In this document: positions 37,388 to 47,406 of the stretch, in pieces
Position numbering within the stretch: position 1 is the first letter of the stretch
How the letters are laid out: each line of letters starts with the position of its first letter
Assembly (NCBI RefSeq): GCF_002155425.1
Contig: NZ_MUYG01000011.1
Span: 806,001 to 870,000 of the forward strand
Length of the DNA stretch: 64,000 nucleotides
From: Erythrobacter donghaensis
Lineage (GTDB): Bacteria; Pseudomonadota; Alphaproteobacteria; Sphingomonadales; Sphingomonadaceae
Direction of reading: 5' to 3'
Translations under genes and position numbers: made by a program
The notes under the pieces: model-generated
The model's database searches: none
What the model saw: only the letters and a program-made list of their open reading frames with translations
Told to the model about the DNA's origin: nothing

Positions 37388-38382
37388 CCCGCGCCAACCT
37401 CGTCTTCGCAGCTCTGCTGGCGGTGCTGGTGCCGCTGTCGCTGCTCGCCGGACGGGTGTGGATCGCACCGGGCGATTTCGGCCCCGGCAACACTTGGTTG
37501 ATCCTCGCCGAGCTGCGCGCCCCGCGGGCGGTGCTGGCGGTGACCATCGGCGCGGGGCTGGGTGCGGCGGGGGCGGCGATGCAGGGCTACCTGCGCAATC
37601 CGCTCGCCGATCCCGGCCTGTTCGGCATCGCGCCGATGGCCGCGCTGGGCGCGGTGGCGAGCTTCTGGTTGGGGAGCGCGATCCCGCCCGCATGGGCCGC
37701 CTGGAGCCTGCCGCTGATGGCACTGATCGGAGCGGGGCTCGGCATGGCGGCCCTCGCGCTGATCGCCGGGCGCACGACGAGCGATGCTACGGGCGGCGCG
37801 GGCGGCGGAATCGCGCTGTTCACGCTGGCAGGCCTGATGTTGGCGAGCCTTGCGGGCGCACTCACCGCACTCGCCATCACGCTCGCGCCCAATCCCTTTG
37901 CGCTCTCTGAAATCGTCATGTGGCTCAACGGCGCGCTCACCGACCGGTCGTGGCGCGAGGTGGCGATTGCCGCGCCGCTGACGCTTGCGGGGATCGGCGT
38001 GCTGGCGCTGGCGGCGCGCAGCCTCGATGCGCTGACGCTGGGAGAGGAGGCGGCGCGCTCGCTCGGGGTCGAGCCCGGACGGCTGCTGGCGCTGCTGGTG
38101 GTGGGGATCGGCCTGACGGTAGGTGCCGGGGTGGCGGTGGCGGGGATCATCGGCTTCGTCGGACTGATCGTGCCCCATCTGGTGCGCCCGCTGACCGACC
38201 GCCTGCCCTCCAGCCTGATCGTGCCGAGTGCGCTGGCGGGGGCCTGTCTCGTGCTGTTCGCCGACAGCGTGGTGCGGGTGCTGCCGCTGGTGACCGAGCT
38301 GCGGCTGGGCATTGCGCTCTCGCTGATCGGTGCGCCGTTCTTCGGCTGGCTGCTGCTGCGGATGCGACGGGGGCGCCTGTGA
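37384..38382 (+). CDS. ABC transporter permease (FecCD family)
   Basis: The 332-residue product is a polytopic FecCD/BtuC permease. It has LRAPRAVLAVTIGAGLGAAGAAMQGYLRNPLADPGLFGIAPMAALG (about 40-85 in parts), the coupling-helix region DALTLGEEAARSLGVEP near 218, and GIIGFVGLIVPHLVRPLTD near 258, all family signatures. It works with the lipoprotein upstream and the ATPase downstream, overlapping each by 4 bp. Confidence 0.95.
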   Translation: MTRANLVFAALLAVLVPLSLLAGRVWIAPGDFGPGNTWLILAELRAPRAVLAVTIGAGLGAAGAAMQGYLRNPLADPGLFGIAPMAALGAVASFWLGSAIPPAWAAWSLPLMALIGAGLGMAALALIAGRTTSDATGGAGGGIALFTLAGLMLASLAGALTALAITLAPNPFALSEIVMWLNGALTDRSWREVAIAAPLTLAGIGVLALAARSLDALTLGEEAARSLGVEPGRLLALLVVGIGLTVGAGVAVAGIIGFVGLIVPHLVRPLTDRLPSSLIVPSALAGACLVLFADSVVRVLPLVTELRLGIALSLIGAPFFGWLLLRMRRGRL

Positions 38383-39143
38383 CGGCTGACGCGGGCCTTG
38401 TGGCGGAAAACCTCACCCTGACCCGCGGTGGGCGTGAGGTGGTGCGCGCGGTCTCGGCGGAGCTGGTGCCGGGGCAGATCACCGCGATCACCGGGCCCAA
38501 TGGTGCGGGCAAATCCTCGCTGCTGCTTGGCCTTGCGGGGCTGCTGTCGCCAGCGGACGGGCAGGTCACGCTTGAGGGCCGGGCGCTCGCCGCACTGGCC
38601 CCGGCCGATCGCGCGCGCGCCCTCGGTTATCTGCCGCAGAGCCCCGACATCGCCTGGGATGTGGCGGTGGAAAATCTCGTCGCGCTCGGCCGCCTGCCGT
38701 GGCGCGACCGGGGCACGGCGGAGGTTGCCGCGGCGCTGGCCGCGCTCGACCTCGAAGCGCTGCGCAAGCGCCCCGTCAGCCGGCTTTCGGGCGGCGAGCG
38801 CGCGCGGGTGCTGCTGGCAAGGGTGCTGGCCGGAACCCCGCACTGGATCCTCGCCGACGAGCCGCTCGCCGCGATCGATCTGGCGCATCAGTTCCGGCTG
38901 ATCGCTCATCTCAAGGCCTGTGCAGCCGCCGGGCAGGGGGTGGTGATCGTGCTCCACGATCTGGCTTTGGCCATGAACCACGCCGACCGCGTGCTGGTGC
39001 TGAAGGACGGCGCGCTACTGGCAGACGGCCCGCCCGAAATCGCGCTCGCTCCCGCAGTGATTGCGCAAGGATGGGACACCGACGTCACCTGGATCGGCGA
39101 GCCCGGCGCGCAGGCTCTCACCTTCCCGGCTGGCGGACACTGA
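38379..39143 (+). CDS. ABC transporter ATP-binding protein (BtuD/FecE type)
   Basis: The GTG at 38379 overlaps the permease stop (GTGA). The 254-residue ATPase has Walker A GPNGAGKSS near residue 39, the Q-loop LPQSPD, signature SRLSGGERARV near 135, Walker B WILADEPLAA and the switch His in VIVLHD. It powers uptake by the upstream permease. A large hairpin follows at 39187-39245. Confidence 0.96.
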   Translation: MTADAGLVAENLTLTRGGREVVRAVSAELVPGQITAITGPNGAGKSSLLLGLAGLLSPADGQVTLEGRALAALAPADRARALGYLPQSPDIAWDVAVENLVALGRLPWRDRGTAEVAAALAALDLEALRKRPVSRLSGGERARVLLARVLAGTPHWILADEPLAAIDLAHQFRLIAHLKACAAAGQGVVIVLHDLALAMNHADRVLVLKDGALLADGPPEIALAPAVIAQGWDTDVTWIGEPGAQALTFPAGGH

Positions 39144-39186
39144 GACACCGGTCGGTCAGACGCTCAACCATCAGCGGCAAAAAACA

Positions 39187-39245
39187 GGGGCCGGAAACTG
39201 CATGAACAAGGCGTTTGGGTGCCCTTGTCACGCTCTTCCGGCCCC
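39187..39245 (+). terminator. Nested hairpin after the ABC importer genes
   Basis: GGGGCCGGAA (39187-39196) pairs perfectly with TTCCGGCCCC (39236-39245); inside it ACAAGG and CCTTGT form a second stem around CGTTTGGGTGC. The outer stem of 10 bp is strong, but no U-run follows on the plus strand. On the minus strand, TGTTTTTTGCC follows the stem, so it would terminate well in that direction. It ends the importer operon or marks a small RNA. Confidence 0.5.
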
Positions 39246-39586
39246 GAGCCGGCCTTTGGCAGGCACGCCAGGTTGCGACCCTGAAGGCCCCGGGTGGAGA
39301 CCGGCAGTGATGGGATGGTGATGCGCGGCCCCGCCATTTTTGGCGACTTCAGATTTTCTGTAGGGTGGATCACTTAGCTGAAAATAAATGAAAATTATCG
39401 GAGTTGTCTGGTGATCGCGCCCGATTGCCTGCCTTTCCCGGTGCCATTCGGGCCTTGATCCGGGCATCCCGACACCCACTTCTGGAGCGATCCTGCACCT
39501 GATGCGTTATGGCGAGTGCGCGCGGTGGCCTCAGTCCTGTGGCCATTCCCGCACGCCGCCCCTGACGCCCCTCTCTTGACCAACGC

Positions 39587-39601
39587 GAACATTTCCGGAA
39601 C
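39587..39601 (+). promoter_or_regulatory. LexA (SOS) box upstream of uvrA
   Basis: GAAC (39587-39590), ATTTCCG, GAAC (39598-39601) is an exact match to the alphaproteobacterial LexA box (GAAC-N7-GAAC, the complement of GTTC-N7-GTTC). It ends 11 bp before the uvrA start, where bound LexA would block transcription or initiation. uvrA is a standard SOS gene, so repression lifted by DNA damage is the expected control. Confidence 0.8.
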
Positions 39602-39612
39602 ACACCCGCCCC

Positions 39613-42522
<2,910 letters not shown>

Positions 42523-42634
42523 TCCACCCCTGTCCCGCTTGCGTGAGGGCGGTTGGAGATGCTGCAGTAACTGATTTGCCCGATCTTGATACTCTGGTCT
42601 TTACTTTCTCGAAAATCTTTGCATCCACTGCATC

Positions 42635-44464
42635 ATGCAGTCGCCAAAATTCTCTCAAAAATCTAGCCAGTTGCGACGATTGGTGGCACCCAAACGGCTT
42701 TCCGATTTGTGGAAGTCTCAAATTCGTGACAAAATGCGAAAACAGATCGTGCCGGATGCAGTCGAATTCCTCGACTTCCATTTTGATATTAAGAAACGAA
42801 CTGCACAAATCGAGGCGCTAGTATGCGGAGGGAACTACCTTCCGAGCCCCATTTTAAGACTCACGATGGAAAAATCTAAGGGGCTGTGTCGGCAAATTTC
42901 TTTGCCCGACCCTTCTGATGCGCTCATTTTGCAAATTTTATCTAACCGGCTTTGGGCGGCCATCTCACCACAAGCGCCCACGGACACTGCCTTCTTTGCT
43001 CCGCAGGATCAGCCGTTTGCTAAGAAGAACATTGTAGATCAGGAAGATGAGTGGGGTTACGGGCCAATTGAATCTTGGCTCGATTTCCAAAAAGAAATAC
43101 TTAAATTCTCAAAGAACCGCAAATATATCGTAGTAACTGATATTGCAAATTATTATGATTTTATCATCCATCAATATTTAAGGTCAATAATTAGTGAATA
43201 TACAACTGAAAAAGAGCATTCTTTAGATTTATTGTTGTTTATTTTGGATGCGATGCTGTGGCGACCTGATTACATGCCTAATTTTGGCATTGGTCTGCCT
43301 CAAATGGATCTAGATGCGCCGCGGTTGTTGGCGCACACTCATTTGTTTGAGATCGATGCTCTCTTCGCAAATGACCCAGACGCTGATTACGCGCGCTACA
43401 TGGATGATATCGATTTTGGCGTCGATACGCTGGCCAAAGCCAAAAGCGTATTGCGAGACCTAGACCTTGCGCTACAAACGCGAAATCTCCGGGTAAATTC
43501 CGGTAAGACGCAAATATTGACCGCCCAGCAAGCCGTTAGTCACTTCAAAGTTGAAGAAAATTTGTTTCTTGATCGTTTGATCGGAAGGCTCGAGCTTCAC
43601 AAGACGAATCCCATAAGAGTAGGCTTCTATGGTCGGCTAGCTGTAAAATTGCTACGTTCGAGCAGGGCTCGCGCGCGATTTTCGACCGGTAACGGCTCCA
43701 AAATCATTAAGCGTCTTCTCTCAATAATCAAGGGAACAAGGACGCCGATACCTGATGATATCTTCCGATGGTTGTTGGTAGAGCACCCGGGTTTGCGCAA
43801 GGAGCTTTTCTCTGCGTGGTCGAAATCAGGGATCACGAAGAATCAAATTGATAGATTGATTGAATTTCTCCGAAGCGGTGAGGCAATTGATGATATGGTT
43901 TTCATTTTGTCAATAAACTCCATGACTCATGCGCGTTTTGGAAGACGATTCAATAATTCACTTTTCTCAAATCTTCGTCTCTCTTTGAAGGGCGGTGAAG
44001 CATCAATGTTATACAGCCGATTACTGCTTGTATCGAGGTTTGATAGTTTTTCGCTATTGTGGAGCGAAATCTCTAACACTCATACGATTTGGTCTCGCCA
44101 CAAGTTTTTGTCGCGTCAGGTCGCCGGCTTCGCACCACTATTTTTCAATACATCTCTCTGGGATAAATATGCCGCATTGGTTCGTAGGTGGTCAGGCGAC
44201 GAAGGAATGTCTGTCTTTGAGTTTCACGAGGGTCTTCGTAGCGATCCTACCACAGTAAAGGCAGTTCGAGCATTTCTTAAAGCGAGTAACCCATCTTCCG
44301 GAACCGAGATTTCGCATGCCAAAGCTCTTATGGTTCTGTCCGTTGTCCAGAATGACAAGCTTGATAAGCTGCAAAGGGCGCAGCTTGTTGGGTCGCATGC
44401 AGTTATGATGTCGGACTCCTACTATCAGCCAATTTTTTCTGCTGCCCTTAGCTCAATGAAGTGA
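42635..44464 (+). CDS. Stand-alone reverse transcriptase (defence/UG-Abi type candidate)
   Basis: The 609-residue product has a full reverse transcriptase palm. Residues 69-108 resemble motifs 1-2 (LPSPILRLTMEK, RQISLPDPSDALILQ). Motif A is VVTDIANYYDF with Asp169, motif B is GIGLPQMDLDAPRLL at 218-232, and motif C is ARYMDDIDF with Asp257 and Asp258. A motif D-like NLRVNSGKTQIL follows near 284-295. Residues about 310-609 look all-helical and have no match I recognise. There is no retron NAxxH or VTG motif, no maturase or HNH domain and no Cas1. The gene is far more AT-rich than its neighbours (12 G/C in 43141-43200), which indicates transfer. The architecture recalls AbiK/AbiA and other UG-type antiphage reverse transcriptases; the exact group is unknown. 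The start lacks a clear Shine-Dalgarno site. Confidence 0.85.
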   Translation: MQSPKFSQKSSQLRRLVAPKRLSDLWKSQIRDKMRKQIVPDAVEFLDFHFDIKKRTAQIEALVCGGNYLPSPILRLTMEKSKGLCRQISLPDPSDALILQILSNRLWAAISPQAPTDTAFFAPQDQPFAKKNIVDQEDEWGYGPIESWLDFQKEILKFSKNRKYIVVTDIANYYDFIIHQYLRSIISEYTTEKEHSLDLLLFILDAMLWRPDYMPNFGIGLPQMDLDAPRLLAHTHLFEIDALFANDPDADYARYMDDIDFGVDTLAKAKSVLRDLDLALQTRNLRVNSGKTQILTAQQAVSHFKVEENLFLDRLIGRLELHKTNPIRVGFYGRLAVKLLRSSRARARFSTGNGSKIIKRLLSIIKGTRTPIPDDIFRWLLVEHPGLRKELFSAWSKSGITKNQIDRLIEFLRSGEAIDDMVFILSINSMTHARFGRRFNNSLFSNLRLSLKGGEASMLYSRLLLVSRFDSFSLLWSEISNTHTIWSRHKFLSRQVAGFAPLFFNTSLWDKYAALVRRWSGDEGMSVFEFHEGLRSDPTTVKAVRAFLKASNPSSGTEISHAKALMVLSVVQNDKLDKLQRAQLVGSHAVMMSDSYYQPIFSAALSSMK

Positions 44465-44673
44465 ATCCGTCCTTTCCTACACCCCCACCCCCAGCATACC
44501 CTCCCGCGCAGGCGTCGGCCCTGCGCACAGCCCCCACCGTATCCCGACCCCGCCGCCCCCTTGCCCACAGCGCGCGAGGGGCAGGGCAGGGGCCTCGGGC
44601 CTTCGGTGAGGGGCACGCGCGCACTCCCTCGGCGCTCTCACGTGCTCACGCACCCGCCAAGGAGCCTTGTGCC

Positions 44674-44832
44674 ATGATCACCACCTATGAAGTCGGATAC
44701 ACCGTCCCCGAAGCCCCCGGCCCGAATGAGCGGCCGCTGGCCGGGCCGACCGATCTGCGCGATCCGGGCGGGCGCGCGTTCGTCGGGGCGTGGCTTGCGC
44801 GTTTTGTGTTGGCCTGCCGCTGCGCTGCTTGA
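44674..44832 (+). CDS. Small hypothetical protein, 52 residues
   Basis: A short open frame begins ATGATCACCACC at 44674 and is preceded by AAGGAG with good spacing (nine bases). The product reads MITTYEVGYTVPEAPGPNERP, then LAGPTDLRDPGGRAFVGAW and LARFVLACRCAA. No family is recognised. It lies in the 441-bp gap between the reverse transcriptase gene and the convergent SSS transporter gene and has host-like base composition. It may be a real small gene or chance; the ribosome-binding site is the main support. Confidence 0.4.
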   Translation: MITTYEVGYTVPEAPGPNERPLAGPTDLRDPGGRAFVGAWLARFVLACRCAA

Positions 44833-44905
44833 GGCCATGTTGCGGCGGGGCGGATTGGCAATCCGCAGCCGGTCAACGCGGAGGCGCGGGGGCGGGTTTT
44901 CTGCT

Positions 44906-46288
44906 CTAGGACACTGTCTCATGTGTCTCCAACACGGCGCGGCGTGACAGCATCGCGAGAGCGGCGAAAGTCGCGGTGCCGCTCGCTATCATCCACAGGA
45001 AGGCGCCGGGCTGGCCGAGGCCCCAGTCGAGCACGCCGAGCACCGCGACCTGCACCACGATGGCGCCGAGCGCGGCGGGGGCTGAGCGCGATCCGGCGAG
45101 CCCGGCGATGATCGGCACCGCCAGCACCGCCGCGATGGCTCCGGCGTCGAGCACGAGGTTGCGCAAGCTCTCCCCCTGCAACGCCAGCCACGCCGCGAGG
45201 GCCGCCGCGCCGACGGTCGCGCTGCGGGCGGCGCGCAGCATGGTGCGGGGTGAGGCTTCGGGGTTGAAGCGGCGATACCCGCTCTCGGTCACCACCGCCG
45301 AGACCGCGAGCAGCGCGGAGTCCACCGACGACAGGATCGCCGAAACCAGCGCTCCGGTGAAGATGATCAGCAGCCACTCGGGGAACAGCGCGGCGGCGAG
45401 GCTCGGCAGATAGGTCTCGTCCGCGCCGAGCGTGATGCCGAGCAGCGGGGCGAGGGCAGGGCCGAACAGGCCGAAGCTCACCGGGATGAGGCCGACCGTG
45501 AGGTAGATCCCCGCACCCCACAGCGCGCCCGTGCGGGCGACCTCGGGCGAGCGCGCGGCGAGGGTGCGGGACAATGCCTCCTGGCTGACCATGGTGCCCG
45601 CGATGGGGATCAGCCAGAGCTCGGCGCGGTCCACCCAGCTCTCGCCCGGGGCGGTGATGCTGAAGGTGGCGGGCGGGGCGGCGGCCCACATGGCGGCGGG
45701 GCCTCCGAAGGCGCTGGTCATGAGGGCGAAGAGGATCAGGATCGCGACGACGATGATGATGCCCTGCACGATGTCGGTGACGACGTCCCCGGCAAGGCCG
45801 CCAAACAGGGTGTAGGTCATCACCAGCAGCGTCGCGCCGATTAGGGCGGGGGTGAAGTCGAGCCCCGATGCGCTGGCGATGATGGTGGCGAAGGCGAAGA
45901 GCTGGGCGGCGGACCAGGTGGTGGCGGAAAGCGCGATGACGCAAGCGGCAAGGCTCTCGGTGCCCGGCCCGAAGCGGCTGCGCAGGAAGTCGGCAAGGGT
46001 GATGAACCCGCCGCTCCTGAGCCGGTGCGCGAAGAACAGCGCAATGGCGAGGATACCGATCGCGTAGGCAAAGGGCTCGGCCCGGGCTCCGGCCAGGCCA
46101 TCGCGCGCGACCTCGCCCGACGTTGCGATCAGGCTTTCGGAGGCGAACCACGTGGCGAAGAGGCTCATGCCCACCGCCAGCGGCCCGAGCGAGCGGCCCG
46201 CGACGAGGTAGTCGGCATCGGACTTGGCCCCGCGCCCGGCCCACACCGCCAGCGCGATCTGGGCTGCGACATAGGCGAGGATCAGCAT
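44906..46288 (-). CDS. Sodium:solute symporter (SSS family)
   Basis: The 460-residue protein has about 12-13 hydrophobic segments and the SSS layout: GRGAKSDADYLVAGRSLGPLAVGMSLFATWFASESLIATSGE near the N-terminus in parts, the middle FGGLAGDVVTDIVQG and SQEALSRTLAARS, and the sodium-site helix AILSSVDSALLAVSAVVTE near 315-333. It imports an organic solute with Na+; the substrate is unknown. No cotranscribed partner is visible. It converges on the reverse transcriptase region. Confidence 0.9.
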   Translation of the reverse strand: MLILAYVAAQIALAVWAGRGAKSDADYLVAGRSLGPLAVGMSLFATWFASESLIATSGEVARDGLAGARAEPFAYAIGILAIALFFAHRLRSGGFITLADFLRSRFGPGTESLAACVIALSATTWSAAQLFAFATIIASASGLDFTPALIGATLLVMTYTLFGGLAGDVVTDIVQGIIIVVAILILFALMTSAFGGPAAMWAAAPPATFSITAPGESWVDRAELWLIPIAGTMVSQEALSRTLAARSPEVARTGALWGAGIYLTVGLIPVSFGLFGPALAPLLGITLGADETYLPSLAAALFPEWLLIIFTGALVSAILSSVDSALLAVSAVVTESGYRRFNPEASPRTMLRAARSATVGAAALAAWLALQGESLRNLVLDAGAIAAVLAVPIIAGLAGSRSAPAALGAIVVQVAVLGVLDWGLGQPGAFLWMIASGTATFAALAMLSRRAVLETHETVS

Positions 46289-46457
46289 GAGCGTGAGCGT
46301 GATGGCGGTGTCCCCCTGTGCTGTGCGGCGCGCTCGGTGGTAACCCGGCAGGCCGCAGGTGCAAGAGGGGCGTTCGCGCTATTCCCGGCGCAATGCATCC
46401 CGCTGACTGCGGGCCGCGTTACTGGCAATGGACGGGGTAGACAGGAAGGCGTTCATC

Positions 46458-46838
46458 ATGGTGCGGTTCACATCCCTGACCTTGCTTGCCGCAGCGGCGC
46501 TGCTTGCGTCCGTGCCGGGCTTGCAGGCGGGCTCGATCAAGTCCGGCTTGCAGATTGAGCCGGGTCAGACCTTCGAACTGGGCGGCGGGCAGCGGGGCGG
46601 CTTTACCGTCACGGGCACGAACACCGGGCCGGTCGCGGTGGAGGTGCTGGGCAAGGCGGGCGAGGCGGCTGCGGCGCCGCGCGCTACGGTTGCGCCGGGC
46701 GGCAAGCTCAAGGCGGACTTCGGTCCTGGCGAGATGGCCCTGCTGCGCAACACGTCGGCCGCGCGCACTGCGAAGCTGAAGCTGACGATTACGGGCGATA
46801 CGGCCGCTCTGGGGATGGGCTACTCCGCCAATCCCTAG
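46458..46838 (+). CDS. Small exported protein
   Basis: The start at 46458, after AGGAAGG, gives a signal peptide (MVRFTSLTLLAAAALLASVPGLQAG). The mature part of about 100 residues has alternating beta-like sequence (FELGGGQRGGFTVTGTNTGPVAVEVLGKAG, LRNTSAARTAKLKLTITGDT) suggestive of a small beta-sandwich. No family is recognised. It is divergent from the SSS gene and convergent with the RlpA-like gene. The product is 126 residues. Confidence 0.7.
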   Translation: MVRFTSLTLLAAAALLASVPGLQAGSIKSGLQIEPGQTFELGGGQRGGFTVTGTNTGPVAVEVLGKAGEAAAAPRATVAPGGKLKADFGPGEMALLRNTSAARTAKLKLTITGDTAALGMGYSANP

Positions 46839-46848
46839 AACGCGGCGG

Positions 46849-47406
46849 TCAGTCCTTGATCACCGCGAGTTCGACCGTGCCGTGGCCGCGCTGGACGAGG
46901 CCAAGTTCCTCGGCGGCGGCGCGGCTCACGTCGATCAGGCGGCCGCGAGTGAAGGGGCCGCGATCGGTGATGCGCACCACGACGCTCTGGCCGTTGGCGA
47001 CATTCGTGACGCGCACCAGCGTGCCGAACGGCAATGTCCGGTGCGCGGCGGTCATGCCCGCGTTGCTGAAGCGTTCGCCGCTGGCGGTGCGGCGGCCATC
47101 GAACTTCGCGGCGTAATAGGAGGCGCTGCCGCGGCCGAGCACGGTTTCCTGCGGGGCCGAGGGCGCGGGCTGATCGAGGTTGGCGACAGACACGCTCACG
47201 TCTGCGTCGGGCGCGAGCGGCACCAGCTCGATCACGGCGGTGCTGCTGGCGAAGGTGTCGATCGCGGAGGGGCCGGCGTCGGGTGTCGCGGCGGTCGAGG
47301 CAGCCAGCGGGGCGAGGCCGAACAGCGCGGCCACCGCCATGGCCTGGACGCTGCGCCGAGCGAGGCTTTGGGCTCCGAGGCCGTGGATGCGATGTTCCCT
47401 CCGCAT
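46849..47406 (-). CDS. RlpA-like septal ring lytic transglycosylase
   Basis: The 185-residue product has a signal peptide after a basic start (about 1-38) and a double-psi beta-barrel domain at about 90-180 with the RlpA pattern: GRGSASYYAAKFDGRRTASGERF, MTAAHRTLPFGTLVRVTN and VVVRITDRGPFTRGRLIDVS in pieces. The catalytic Glu (SGE) and Asp (TDRGPF) expected of RlpA glycan hydrolases are present. The SPOR domain of full RlpA is missing, so it may not be targeted to the septum. The start at 47406 is the first that leaves a clear signal peptide. Confidence 0.85.
   Translation of the reverse strand: MRREHRIHGLGAQSLARRSVQAMAVAALFGLAPLAASTAATPDAGPSAIDTFASSTAVIELVPLAPDADVSVSVANLDQPAPSAPQETVLGRGSASYYAAKFDGRRTASGERFSNAGMTAAHRTLPFGTLVRVTNVANGQSVVVRITDRGPFTRGRLIDVSRAAAEELGLVQRGHGTVELAVIKD

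Larger units (their letters stand above)
39144..39612 (+). other. Gap between the importer operon and uvrA
   Basis: These 469 bp hold no supported gene. From left to right they contain a nested hairpin (39187-39245), a locally AT-rich stretch at about 39345-39400 (ATTTTTGG, AAAATAAATGAAAATTAT) that may hold a promoter, and the LexA box just before uvrA. Short open frames here lack ribosome-binding sites and protein-like composition. Confidence 0.5.

Noticed and set aside
42635..44464. Retron, group II intron maturase or CRISPR-associated RT as the identity of the reverse transcriptase
   Set aside because: There are no msr/msd-like inverted repeats next to it, no NAxxH or VTG motif, no maturase or HNH domain, no intron RNA, and no Cas1 or CRISPR array in the window.
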